Source of the DNA: Chryseobacterium sp. SC28
GTDB lineage: Bacteria > Bacteroidota > Bacteroidia > Flavobacteriales > Weeksellaceae
Assembly: GCF_003932955.1 (NCBI RefSeq)
Contig: NZ_QOVY01000013.1
Location: forward strand, 21,914-85,913
Direction: 5' to 3'
Length of the DNA: 64,000 nucleotides
Part shown: positions 44,269-53,103 of the stretch, piece after piece
Layout: each line of letters begins with the position of its first letter
Numbering within the stretch: position 1 is the stretch's first letter
Program-made: the position numbers and the translations under genes
Notes under the pieces: model-generated
The model's database searches: none
Told to the model about the DNA's origin: nothing
The model's input: the letters and a program-made list of their open reading frames with translations, nothing else

Positions 44269-45819
44269 CTACTTTATAAATCTATAGCCTCGCACGGAGT
44301 TACCTCTTACTATCTTTCTTAAAAACACGATTCTGCGGTTGTTTAATTGGCCGTAACGGTGCGACAATACAAAAATCAATATCGGTACAATGAGCCAACA
44401 TAAATCTCCCAAAACAATTTTGAAAGAATCCAGCATTGCATTGATTTGCGTTGATGAGTACATACTCAGCCCATCGCTAAAATTGCCCATATCCAGATAC
44501 ATCGAAAGATCGTTCATACTTTGCCATTGTGCCTGATATGCCAGCCAACCAAGAAATGCACTTGCAAAAGCAGTTGCAAAAAAAGTACGGATCATGATCA
44601 TAATGCCTATGATGGTGCGCATATCATCAATCTGCATATCCAACATGGCATAGTACCAAATGCCAATGTAAAGAGCACCTAATCCCAAGCCTTTTAAAAA
44701 TATCGGGAAATAGAGATATTCTACGTTCATTTGCGGCTGTATCATCAGATATAGCAATAGCGTATGCACAAAAAAGGCGGTGAAGCCGAAAATTATATAG
44801 TATTTTACATTCCATTTTTTTTTGAAACCTTGAAATGCAAGCATTCCGGCTATAATAATTCCCGGAATCATCCACAGATTTAATCCCGCATTAATCAGAT
44901 TGCTGTATCCCAAAACATTCAGGGTATATTGCGTAAAAATCCTTGATGAAGCCATATAAGCCCCCATTAAAATGAGTAATATCAAAGCATGTCTTAGATT
45001 TACTTTTTTTACAATTAATTCAAATTTAATGAGTTTGTGCTTCAGATTCTTCTGCCTGTAAATAATTATTAATAGTAGCACAATACCAATCAAAAGTGAA
45101 CCGCTGATATACGGCGAAGTGAACCACCCCTGCTGACGCATGAAGGTAAGCCCAACGTCAAAACACATGGCACAAATAGCTAATAACAGCACCGAAAGCC
45201 AGTCAATCTGATATAAAGGCACTTTGAAGCTAAACCGCTGATTGTGCTGGAAAATCAAAGACAAGGCAGCGATAAAAAGCATCGATGCGGCCATGATAAA
45301 ATAAGGCGCTTGCCAACTGCTGTTAAAAATTAAATCGGCCATCAAGAAAGAAGAAAGCTGGCTCGTTCCAATGATCAAAGGGTAAAACATAGAGTAAAGC
45401 CTCCCTCTTTCTCCTGTCGGCGATAAGATGAACATCACAGGCAGCATCATTTCCATATAGGCAAACATTTTAAAGAAGCCGATAAAGAAACTTGATACCA
45501 CAACCACCAATACATTGTCTGTCGTTGCTATCAAGTAAGAAAGACCTGCGAGAACAATGGCACAAATTACCATAATTTCCTTGGATCGAAACCTCATTTT
45601 GATACGCATATTGATGGTTCCCGCAACGCCCATTCCTATGGGAGTAGCATTATTTGCCAAGGAAATATATTCCGAATATGTTCCAAAAGCACCCGACATA
45701 TCGGTCATATTGCTGGTGTAAATACCATTTACCACGATCAATGGCACGAGAAAAATAATAATCAGCAGCAACATGAGTGGCTTTGGAACCCAGGTGGCAA
45801 ACGGACCTTTAACGTACAT
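44269..45819 (-). CDS. MFS drug transporter (EmrB/DHA2-like), copy 1
   Basis: The 516-residue paralogue of the next gene has the same 14-helix layout and the same signature segments (NNATPIGMGVAGTINMRIKMRFRSKEIMV, MFILSPTGERGRLYSMFYPLIIG), and the two genes share their C-terminal NNRRIVFLRKIVRGN. The gap to copy 2 is 29 bases and to the EmrA-like gene 36 bases. Conservation of both reading frames despite a tandem duplication suggests that both are used, either as a hetero-oligomer or for different drugs. Confidence 0.87.
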   Translation of the reverse strand: MYVKGPFATWVPKPLMLLLIIIFLVPLIVVNGIYTSNMTDMSGAFGTYSEYISLANNATPIGMGVAGTINMRIKMRFRSKEIMVICAIVLAGLSYLIATTDNVLVVVVSSFFIGFFKMFAYMEMMLPVMFILSPTGERGRLYSMFYPLIIGTSQLSSFLMADLIFNSSWQAPYFIMAASMLFIAALSLIFQHNQRFSFKVPLYQIDWLSVLLLAICAMCFDVGLTFMRQQGWFTSPYISGSLLIGIVLLLIIIYRQKNLKHKLIKFELIVKKVNLRHALILLILMGAYMASSRIFTQYTLNVLGYSNLINAGLNLWMIPGIIIAGMLAFQGFKKKWNVKYYIIFGFTAFFVHTLLLYLMIQPQMNVEYLYFPIFLKGLGLGALYIGIWYYAMLDMQIDDMRTIIGIMIMIRTFFATAFASAFLGWLAYQAQWQSMNDLSMYLDMGNFSDGLSMYSSTQINAMLDSFKIVLGDLCWLIVPILIFVLSHRYGQLNNRRIVFLRKIVRGNSVRGYRFIK

Positions 45820-45855
45820 GATTTTTTCTTATTTGTATAAACCCTTTATATTATT

Positions 45856-47019
45856 TTATTTTAAGACAACCTCTACGTTCATCCCCGCGCGAAGCAATTT
45901 CAAATCCTCGGGTTTGTTGTTTTTGGTGAATTCTATCCGCACCGGAATGCGCTGCTGCACCTTCACAAAATTTCCGGTGGAATTATCCACAGGAACAGCC
46001 GAATATCGTGCTCCTGTAGCTCCTGAGACAGCGGTGACTTTTCCTTCAAATTCTTTGCCGCCCAAGGCGTCCACGGTAATCGTTGCCAAACCGCCAATCT
46101 TCACATTCTTCATCTGCTTCTCACGGTAGTTGGCCGTTATCCACACGCTATTGATATCCACAATAGTTGCTATTTGCTGACTGGCATTTAGTAACTGTCC
46201 CAGGTTTACCGTTCTTCTGCCCATTATCCCGTCGTGAGGAGCGGTAATGACAGTATAAGAAAGATTTAGTCTTGCCATTGCCAAGGCGCTTTCGGTTCTC
46301 TTGATTTCTGCGTCATTCATTCCATATCTTGCTTGAATCTCGTTTACCGAAAGCTCGCTGCTTGTTTTAGAGTTGATGATGGCCTGATACTGCGAAATCT
46401 GTGCTTCCAAAGAAGCTTTCTGAACATCATAGTCGGATTTCATCTGGTCGAATTGCTGGCGGGTGACCGCTTCGTCTTTCAGTAGATTTTGATACCGTCT
46501 GAAATTCTGCTCAGCATTCCATAATCGTGCTTTTACCGCTTCTATATTAGCTTTTGCTGCTTCAACATTGGATCCCACGGTGTTTACATTATTAGCCGCC
46601 GTTTTCACCGAAGTGGACGTGGCATTTCGCGAAGCGAGAGCCGATAAATAGGCAGCTTCGGCCTGTCCCAATTGTGTCTGGATCTCGCGGTCATCTAATA
46701 TGACTAAGGTATCACCTTTTTTTACATATTGGTGCTCATTAAACCGAATTTCTTTAATATAGGCAGATACTCTTGTATTAATAGGATTAATAAAGGCTTC
46801 CACCTGCGCAGCATTCGTATATCGGTCATTTCCAACGTTGAAATAGGATTTGATGACAAAAAATAGAGCAACGAGCACCAATATCAGAATTGCAAAATTA
46901 ATAATCTGGGCTCTGTTATTGGGCTTCTTTTTATTTTCTTGAGGCTGAGGCGTCCTTGGACTTGCTGCTTGTTCTTCTTGTGGGTTAGTCTGGGTTTCGT
47001 TTTCTGTATTGTCCGGCAT
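45856..47019 (-). CDS. HlyD/EmrA-type membrane fusion protein
   Basis: The 387-residue periplasmic adaptor has a Pro/Gln-rich cytoplasmic tail, one transmembrane helix (about 39-58, INFAILILVLVALFFVI), then a lipoyl-like half domain (VKKGDTLVILDDREIQTQL), a long coiled-coil hairpin (about 110-235), the second lipoyl half (ITAPHDGIMGRRTVNLGQLL) and a beta-barrel domain (VWITANYREKQMKNVKIGG). It links the MFS pump in the inner membrane with the TolC-like channel. It starts 17 bases after the tolC-like gene ends. Confidence 0.92.
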   Translation of the reverse strand: MPDNTENETQTNPQEEQAASPRTPQPQENKKKPNNRAQIINFAILILVLVALFFVIKSYFNVGNDRYTNAAQVEAFINPINTRVSAYIKEIRFNEHQYVKKGDTLVILDDREIQTQLGQAEAAYLSALASRNATSTSVKTAANNVNTVGSNVEAAKANIEAVKARLWNAEQNFRRYQNLLKDEAVTRQQFDQMKSDYDVQKASLEAQISQYQAIINSKTSSELSVNEIQARYGMNDAEIKRTESALAMARLNLSYTVITAPHDGIMGRRTVNLGQLLNASQQIATIVDINSVWITANYREKQMKNVKIGGLATITVDALGGKEFEGKVTAVSGATGARYSAVPVDNSTGNFVKVQQRIPVRIEFTKNNKPEDLKLLRAGMNVEVVLK

Positions 47020-47035
47020 TTTTTTATCAATTATA

Positions 47036-48349
47036 TTATAAGTTTCCGCTTTCTCTTAACAATTTGTAGTAGGCATATACGATGCTGATCTCCGAGTTGG
47101 CAAACTGCAATTCCGCATCAAGCTTGGCATTGCTCGCATCGATGAGATCCAGAAGGATGGCCAACTGGTTGTTGTATTTGCTATTCATAATTCTGTAATT
47201 TTCGTCAGCGAGTTCCATATTGGTCTTCAATGTACTGTTTTGCGTGAGCGCTTCATTGTACTTAATGTAAGCCGCATTCACAGACACATCAATATTTTGT
47301 TTGATTTCGTTCTCCTGAGCCAATGCCCGGTCTTTTTCAAACTGGATCTGCTTTATCCGCTTGGGTGTCTTGTAGAGCGCATCGAGGTTGAAGTTCAGCG
47401 AGAGACCGGCACTCCAACTGTTGAAATACATGTCCAAAGCAGGCGATGCGCTTGTGATGGGTCTTGCCAATCTATTACCTGCGAAGGCGGATAGTGTGGG
47501 TACCATTTCGGCTTTCGTTATCTTTTCTGAAAGATCATATAGATCCACAGATTTTTCGGCCATCAGCACTGCAGGATGCTGCTGAACATAACTTTTATAT
47601 TCATCGAGCAAGGAGGCTTGAGGAATGCTTTGGAGAATACTTTCGTCCGGCAAAATCTCGGCAGTTTCGGGTAATCCTAATGCTACCGTGAGTTGCTTGT
47701 TAAGAATCTGGCGATTATTTTCCAAAACCTGTAAAGCGAGCGTGAGATTGGAAATCTGCAACTGCCCTCGGATGACGTCGTTGCGGGTCACCATGCCTTG
47801 GTTGTAGAATTTCTTGATATTTTCCAGTCTTTGTTCAGCCAACTTAATATTCTGCTGATAAACTACTTTTTGATTAAGCAGTTTGTATAGGTCAAGATAA
47901 TATCCCAGCACCAGCAATTTTATTGCCTGCTCGTTGTTCTGATAATTCAGCTCTGCCAGCTCCTCGCGAAGCGACTGACTTCTGATGCTATTTCTCACAG
48001 TTCCGCCTTTCCAAATCAGTTCGCTGGCATCCACAGAGAATGTATTGCCAAAATGAGGCATATCTACATTCGTAGAATTGGAAAAATCCTTATCTATGAT
48101 GAGACCGTCTCCGATATAATATCCCTGAAGACCGGCGGTAATATTGGGAAGTTGGGCAACTTTGGCCACCTCGACGCTTTGTTTTGCGGCAGCAACATCT
48201 GCTTTCCATACCTGCAGATTTGGATGATTGGCTCGGGCCAGATCAAACAACTCTGCCACGGAAAGTTTTCTTTGGGAACTGTATTGTGCATCGATATGGC
48301 CCATTGCCATCATACACACAGTTAGTAAAAATATTTTTTTCAACTTCAT
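47036..48349 (-). CDS. TolC-like outer-membrane efflux protein
   Basis: The 437-residue exported protein has a signal peptide (1-21, GHIDA) and two outer-membrane efflux repeats with long helices: KLSVAELFDLARANHPNLQVWKADVAAAKQSVEVAKVAQLPNI in outline, and AEKSVDLYDLSEKITKAEMVPTL in outline for the second. The order of strands and helices and the length match the TolC/CusC group. It is the first structural gene of the efflux operon, about 100 bases after marR, and no terminator separates them. Confidence 0.92.
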   Translation of the reverse strand: MKLKKIFLLTVCMMAMGHIDAQYSSQRKLSVAELFDLARANHPNLQVWKADVAAAKQSVEVAKVAQLPNITAGLQGYYIGDGLIIDKDFSNSTNVDMPHFGNTFSVDASELIWKGGTVRNSIRSQSLREELAELNYQNNEQAIKLLVLGYYLDLYKLLNQKVVYQQNIKLAEQRLENIKKFYNQGMVTRNDVIRGQLQISNLTLALQVLENNRQILNKQLTVALGLPETAEILPDESILQSIPQASLLDEYKSYVQQHPAVLMAEKSVDLYDLSEKITKAEMVPTLSAFAGNRLARPITSASPALDMYFNSWSAGLSLNFNLDALYKTPKRIKQIQFEKDRALAQENEIKQNIDVSVNAAYIKYNEALTQNSTLKTNMELADENYRIMNSKYNNQLAILLDLIDASNAKLDAELQFANSEISIVYAYYKLLRESGNL

Positions 48350-48452
48350 TTTTAAAAATAATTCTCGGTAGAATGTTCTATTCTGAAACAGCGATGATTT
48401 TTTTTCCGTAATTGTTTTGTGTGAGCACCATTTTTCTTTAGATAATCTTATG

Positions 48453-48926
48453 TTATTCTTTATTGGCTGCAGTTCGGCAAGTCATACCTTGCAGCAACTT
48501 TTTGAGAACCGCGGTGGTATTGTCCAGATCCTGAGCCGAAATGCTTCCTTGAAATGTTGCATAAACTTCATCCAAAAGAGGAGCGAGTTTCATCTGATAC
48601 ATCCTTCCCTCCTCGGTCAAAGCAATAAGATTATTGCGCCTGTCATGAGGATCTGCATTCCGTTGTACAAGACCTCGGGCAGTCATATTATCGATAATGG
48701 ATGTGATGCTGGCTTTGTTGCGATTGGTTTTATCTACAATTTCCTGTTGGTTGATTTGATCTTTATTCCACAAAATATACAGAACTTCTATCATCTCTAT
48801 CGTAACATCTATATTATGACTCTTCATTTTCTTCATGAAGATAATGCGCACTACCTTCCTGATATCGCGTATGGTATCCATCAATCGGGCGATGCTGACT
48901 ATGTCTTTTTGCTCTTCGATTTCCAC
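48453..48926 (-). CDS. MarR family transcriptional regulator
   Basis: The 157-residue dimeric repressor has an N-terminal helix (IVSIARLMDTIRDIRKVV), the winged helix-turn-helix (INQQEIVDKTNRNKASITSIIDNMTARGLVQRNADPHDRRNNLIALTEEG in outline, about residues 58-105, with the family DxRxxxxxLT wing), and a C-terminal dimerisation helix. I place the start at GTG 48926: a -33/-7 promoter (48960-48931) ends only 4 bases before it, so longer N-termini are excluded and the mRNA may be leaderless. It probably represses itself and the efflux genes until a drug-like ligand binds. Confidence 0.9.
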   Translation of the reverse strand: MEIEEQKDIVSIARLMDTIRDIRKVVRIIFMKKMKSHNIDVTIEMIEVLYILWNKDQINQQEIVDKTNRNKASITSIIDNMTARGLVQRNADPHDRRNNLIALTEEGRMYQMKLAPLLDEVYATFQGSISAQDLDNTTAVLKKLLQGMTCRTAANKE

Positions 48927-48930
48927 GGTG

Positions 48931-48960
48931 CAAAAGTACAAAAAAAGGTTTAAATTCAAA
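48931..48960 (-). promoter_or_regulatory. marR promoter
   Basis: On the minus strand TTTG (48960-48957) and TACTTTTG (48938-48931) with an 18-base spacer match the Bacteroidota consensus exactly. The -33 element sits inside operator copy 1. Confidence 0.7.
48949..48960. promoter_or_regulatory. Putative MarR operator 1
   Basis: TTTAAATTCAAA is one base off the perfect palindrome TTTGAATTCAAA and overlaps the -33 element of the marR promoter, so bound repressor would block RNA polymerase. Confidence 0.55.
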
Positions 48961-48978
48961 CTATTTATTTTAAAATAA

Positions 48979-48990
48979 TTTGAATTCAAA
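48979..48990. promoter_or_regulatory. Putative MarR operator 2
   Basis: TTTGAATTCAAA is a perfect 12-bp palindrome, 30 bases (about three helical turns) from operator 1, which places both sites on the same DNA face. Confidence 0.55.
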
Positions 48991-49087
48991 CTTATTTTAC
49001 AGATTATGTGATATTTAGAACAGGCTTTTTGATTTTGCGGAAGGATTTTGTGCTTCTGTGGCGGGTTTGTGTGTCTTCCAAAACTAT

Positions 49088-50146
49088 CTAAAACCGAATC
49101 ACATCTTTCACCACGGCTCCGTTTTGTGTCAGCGGAAGGAGTTCCGTTTGTATGAAATCGGTGATTTTTTTATTATCAATATCATTCGGGAAGAGAACGT
49201 GAACGTTGGCGCCGGCATCCAAAGTGAAAAACAATGCCAGACCCTTGATTCTCCTGAATTCCCAAATCTTATTAATGACTTGCAAAGTGGCTGTCTGCAT
49301 CAGGATAAAAGGCGGCTCGCTCATCATCATCAAGGCGTGAAGCGTCAAAGCCTCGTGTTCTACGAGTTTGATGAAACCCTCCATATCGCCTGTGGATAGA
49401 ATCGTTTTCAGCGTGGCAAAATTTTCGTGCGCTTCCCGGAAACGTCTTTTGGCGTAAGGATTGTTGTTCATCAGGCCGTGGCCAACTGTGGACGAAACGG
49501 ATTTCGCACCTTCGTGAATCAGCAAAACCCAATCGTTGAAGTTTCTAAAAATCGGATGAACCGCGTCGTTGTTATAAGGAACAGCAAACAGGTTGGAACT
49601 GCCTTCCACTTCTTCGGTTTTTCCCCAAACCACAAGGCCTTCGTAGAGACTTCGGCAAGCGCTCCCGCTTCCCAATCTTGCTAAAAAGCTGGCTTTTTGC
49701 GTTATGATGGAGGCTGGCGGATTCTCAACTGAAAATATTTGGTCAAGACTCATCAGACATTTTGCAAGGGCGCCAAAACCGGACGCCGAACTTGCAATTC
49801 CGGAGCTGTGCGGAAAGGTGTTTTCTGTTTCTATCACGTACCTTCCCTTGAGAATCCAAGGCAAATAGGGTGCGATGTTTTGGAAATATTTTTCAATTTT
49901 ATTGGCAAATTTCTTTTCTTCATTTCCCGATAAAAAAGTCTGTACAGAAAACGCTTCATCTGCCAAGAAATGCACCGTTGTGTTGGTTTTGCAATGGGTC
50001 AAAGTGTAGCTGATGCTGGGATTTGCCGGGATCTGGTTTTCATATTTTCCCCAATATTTGATGAGTGCGATATTGGATGGGCAACGGGCGGAAACGGTTT
50101 GATTTGATATATTGAACTGGGAATTTCCCAAAAATTCTTGAGTCAT
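49088..50146 (-). CDS. mvaD: Diphosphomevalonate decarboxylase
   Basis: This GHMP-superfamily enzyme converts mevalonate diphosphate to isopentenyl diphosphate in the mevalonate pathway, the route some Flavobacteriia use instead of MEP. The 352-residue protein has APSNIALIKYWGK-type start (SARCPSNIALIKYWGK), PANPSISYTL, the phosphate loop FPHSSGIASSASGFGALA, GSGSACRSLYEG and TLDAGANVHVL near the C-terminus. I prefer ATG 50146 (MTQEF) over 50170. No other mevalonate genes are in the window. It stands upstream of marR in the same direction, separated by about 100 bases with the operators. Confidence 0.95.
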   Translation of the reverse strand: MTQEFLGNSQFNISNQTVSARCPSNIALIKYWGKYENQIPANPSISYTLTHCKTNTTVHFLADEAFSVQTFLSGNEEKKFANKIEKYFQNIAPYLPWILKGRYVIETENTFPHSSGIASSASGFGALAKCLMSLDQIFSVENPPASIITQKASFLARLGSGSACRSLYEGLVVWGKTEEVEGSSNLFAVPYNNDAVHPIFRNFNDWVLLIHEGAKSVSSTVGHGLMNNNPYAKRRFREAHENFATLKTILSTGDMEGFIKLVEHEALTLHALMMMSEPPFILMQTATLQVINKIWEFRRIKGLALFFTLDAGANVHVLFPNDIDNKKITDFIQTELLPLTQNGAVVKDVIRF

Positions 50147-50651
50147 ACGTTTGGCTTTTGGATTTCGCAAATTTAAAATAAATTATGGCATTAAAATGGG
50201 CTTTAGCCCAAACATCGCAATAGAAAGGCTTTAGCCCGTTTTCTTTCGAAGAACAAAAACAGCTTTCGCCAAATCTTAGATTAACAAATCATTAACCAAA
50301 TAATTGATAATCAAAATATTATATTTTAAACGCACTTTGGGATGACTTCGCAACATTGAGAAACGGAGAGACAAATTAAGATCAATTTGGAATTGCTTCC
50401 AATTCTGTAACTTTTTTAATATTTATGGACTAATTTTGTGGGATTTTAAAAAATCGGCGAACGAAAGACAAAACCTCAACATAGCCCCGATGGTAGCGGC
50501 ATCCTTTTTTTGCTGTGCATCAATTTTCTTTTGATGACCAATCTTCGTAGCAAAAAAAGATACAGCGGACAGCGGGTTGGGCAATTCAACCAAAGGGGAA
50601 ATCGTCTTGCTCCTAAATATTAAATTATTCATTTTTATTTAAAAATTATCG
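50147..50651. other. Intergenic region with GGGCTTTAGCCC palindromes
   Basis: TGGGCTTTAGCCCA (50197-50210) and GGCTTTAGCCC (50227-50237) are two short palindromes separated by 16 bases. The rest is AT-rich. A 69-codon minus frame (50423-50632) is entered separately as doubtful. Confidence 0.6.
50423..50632 (-). CDS. Doubtful small hypothetical protein
   Basis: The 69-codon frame (MNNLIFRSKTISPLVEL start, KSHKISP end) is divergent from the ABC transporter gene, with only 19 bases between the two starts. It has a mixed composition with several Lys/Ala and aromatic residues, no signal peptide and no recognised motif. It may be a real small protein or a chance frame in an otherwise long intergenic region. 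Confidence 0.25.
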   Translation of the reverse strand: MNNLIFRSKTISPLVELPNPLSAVSFFATKIGHQKKIDAQQKKDAATIGAMLRFCLSFADFLKSHKISP

Positions 50652-51554
50652 ATGCTGAAAGCTGAAAATATCACGAAAACCTACAACGCCGGAAAGAAAA
50701 TTGCGCTTCAGGATTTTTCTCTGGAAGTTCCTACGGCGAGCATTTATGGCCTTTTGGGTCCGAATGGCGCGGGAAAAACATCATTTATCCGCATAATCAA
50801 TCAGATCACGCAGGCCGACGAGGGCAAGGTTTGGATCGATGGCAAAGAATTGAATCCTGAACACATCCGCAACATCGGTTATATGCCGGAGGAACGTGGA
50901 CTTTACAAGAATATGACGGTGGGCGACCAGCTTCTGTATTTTGGGGAACTGAAGGGAATGTCCCGAGCGGAAGCGCTTTCGCAAGCCAAATTTTGGTTTG
51001 AGCAACTGAATATCGACCAATGGTGGAAGAAAAAACTGAGCGAACTGTCGAAAGGGATGGCGCAGAAAATCCAGTTTGTAGTAACGGTTTTGCACCGCCC
51101 GAAATTGCTGATTCTGGATGAGCCTTTTTCGGGTTTCGATCCTGTGAATGCGAATCTCATCAAAGACCAAATCATCCGACTGAAAAACGAAGGAACGACC
51201 ATTATCCTATCGACGCACCGAATGGAAAGTGTGGAAGAAATGTGCGATTTTGTGGCGCTGATCAACCATTCTAAGAAAGTTTTGGACGGGAAGGTTTTTG
51301 ATGTTCGCGAGCAGTTTAAGGAGAACGTTTTCTCTGTGGTTTTGTCGGATACGAATGCGGAAAAACTGGAGGAGCTGGCGAGAAAATATCAAATCGAAAA
51401 TATGACGACCGCCAACGGCTTATTCCAATTTGAACTCAAAAATCCGGAGAATCAAAATATTCTGCTTCAAGACCTTCTGGAAGCCGGAACGATCCGCACG
51501 TTCAACGAGAAAATCCCGAGTATGAATGAGGTTTTCATCAATGCTGTGCAGTGA
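50652..51554 (+). CDS. ABC transporter ATP-binding protein (NatA-like)
   Basis: The 300-residue ATPase energises an ABC-2 type exporter. It has Walker A GPNGAGKT (36-43), Q-loop region YMPEERGLYKNMTVGD, signature LSKGMAQKIQ, Walker B LLILDEPFSGFDPVN and the H-loop STHRMES, followed by a C-terminal regulatory domain of about 80 residues. The PEERGLY segment is typical of the NatA group, linked to sodium or drug export. The permease gene follows 98 bases later; a short direct repeat (51601-51645) fills the gap. Confidence 0.93.
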   Translation: MLKAENITKTYNAGKKIALQDFSLEVPTASIYGLLGPNGAGKTSFIRIINQITQADEGKVWIDGKELNPEHIRNIGYMPEERGLYKNMTVGDQLLYFGELKGMSRAEALSQAKFWFEQLNIDQWWKKKLSELSKGMAQKIQFVVTVLHRPKLLILDEPFSGFDPVNANLIKDQIIRLKNEGTTIILSTHRMESVEEMCDFVALINHSKKVLDGKVFDVREQFKENVFSVVLSDTNAEKLEELARKYQIENMTTANGLFQFELKNPENQNILLQDLLEAGTIRTFNEKIPSMNEVFINAVQ

Positions 51555-51599
51555 CAAATGATGAAAGACAAAAAATAAATCAGTGATCTTGATACTCTG

Positions 51600-51645
51600 T
51601 ACATAATACTTTTTACATTGTACATTGTACATTATACTTTTTACA
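51600..51645 (+). repeat. Short direct repeat in the NatA-NatB gap
   Basis: GTACATAATACTTTTTACA and GTACATTATACTTTTTACA are near-identical 19-base units, with additional TACATTG copies between them. It is a simple local duplication with no hairpin. Confidence 0.6.
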
Positions 51646-51652
51646 ATAAAAA

Positions 51653-52963
51653 ATGAAAAATATATATCTAATTACCAAACGAGAATTTCTGACGCAAGTG
51701 AAGAAGAAATCTTTTATTATTCTCACGATCTTGGCGCCGATTCTGATGGTTGGTTTCGGGGTTTTGATCGGTTTTATGTTCAAGGCCAACGAGGCAGAAT
51801 ATCATTTTGAAGTGGTAGATAAAAGCGGACTTTTCGCCGGGCAATTGAAATCGACCAAAGAAATTACCTACACTTTTGTGCCTCCCAATACAGAGAATGC
51901 CTTGATTCAAAATCTGAAAAATATGGAAGGGACAGACGGTTTGCTCATCATCCCGGAACTGAAAGACAGGAATTTTGATGCTTTGGAAAACGGAACCAAG
52001 CTGCTGACCAACAAGAAAATTGGGATGGATACGAAAAATGCCGTGGCGGCCGACCTAAGTAATATTCTGAAGAAAGAAAAGATCAAACAACTGGGCATCA
52101 CAGAAGACAAAATCATCAATCTGGATAAGAATTTCCAATTGATTTCTCAAAATGTTGCCGAAAGCGACCGCCCGGAAACCGACCTCGCATTTGGCGTGAA
52201 AACCGCGCTGGGTATGGGATTGATGTACGTGGTTTTTATGTTCATCATCATCTATGGCGTGCGGGTGATGCGCAGCGTGCTGGAGGAAAAAAATAACCGC
52301 GTCGTGGAAATCATCATCTCCTCGGTGAAGCCGTTTGAGTTGATGATGGGAAAAATTCTAGGTGTCACTTTGGTAGCTTTGACGCAGTTCACCGTTTGGA
52401 TTGCGATGTCTGTAGCGGCGGCCATTTTCCTGAATGCAGGATTCTCGGCGATGCAAAAAAACGTACCGGCCGGCCAAGAAGAAATGATGAAAAACCTAGA
52501 CATTCAGCAGTTTGCGACGGAGGTATCGCATCTTCTTTTGGATATGAATTATGCCACCGTCATCGGGGTTTTTGTATTTTTCTTTTTATTTGGTTATATC
52601 TTCTACAGCTCGATGTACGCGGCCATTGGCAGCGCTGTGGACAATGAGACCGAGACGCAGCAGTTCACGCTGTTTGCGATCATTCCGCTGACGCTCGGCT
52701 TGTACGGAAGTTTCACGATTATGAACAATCCCGACGGACCGCTGGCTTTTTGGCTCTCGATCATTCCTTTCACTTCGCCGGTTGCGATGATTGCGCGGAT
52801 TCCGTTTGGTGTTCCGCTTTGGGAGATTTTGCTGTCGATTTTTCTTTTGATTGCTTCTACGCTTCTGATGGTTTTCATCGCGTCAAAAATCTACAGGGTT
52901 GGGATTTTGATGTATGGCAACAAGGCTACTTTGAAGGAGATTTGGAAGTGGATTAGGAGTTAG
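51653..52963 (+). CDS. ABC-2 type exporter permease (NatB-like)
   Basis: The 436-residue inner-membrane protein has one N-terminal transmembrane helix (about 20-42, SFIILTILAPILMVGFGVLIGFM in outline), a large extracytoplasmic domain (about 45-180), and a cluster of five or six helices (about 185-425), the layout of NatB-type permeases. EEKNNRVVEIIISSVKPFELMMGKILG is the conserved coupling segment of the family. It works with the preceding ATPase. The substrate may be Na+ or a small toxic compound. Confidence 0.9.
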   Translation: MKNIYLITKREFLTQVKKKSFIILTILAPILMVGFGVLIGFMFKANEAEYHFEVVDKSGLFAGQLKSTKEITYTFVPPNTENALIQNLKNMEGTDGLLIIPELKDRNFDALENGTKLLTNKKIGMDTKNAVAADLSNILKKEKIKQLGITEDKIINLDKNFQLISQNVAESDRPETDLAFGVKTALGMGLMYVVFMFIIIYGVRVMRSVLEEKNNRVVEIIISSVKPFELMMGKILGVTLVALTQFTVWIAMSVAAAIFLNAGFSAMQKNVPAGQEEMMKNLDIQQFATEVSHLLLDMNYATVIGVFVFFFLFGYIFYSSMYAAIGSAVDNETETQQFTLFAIIPLTLGLYGSFTIMNNPDGPLAFWLSIIPFTSPVAMIARIPFGVPLWEILLSIFLLIASTLLMVFIASKIYRVGILMYGNKATLKEIWKWIRS

Positions 52964-53103
52964 GTTTCTTTTTTTAAATATTCACAAAAGGCTTCAAAGT
53001 TTCTCTAATTATAATTTTTACTTGATTTTATTTTGTATTGATTTTTAGATAAGGATTTGATGTTGCAATTATTGTTGATGTTGAAGTTTTCTAAAATATT
53101 GGT

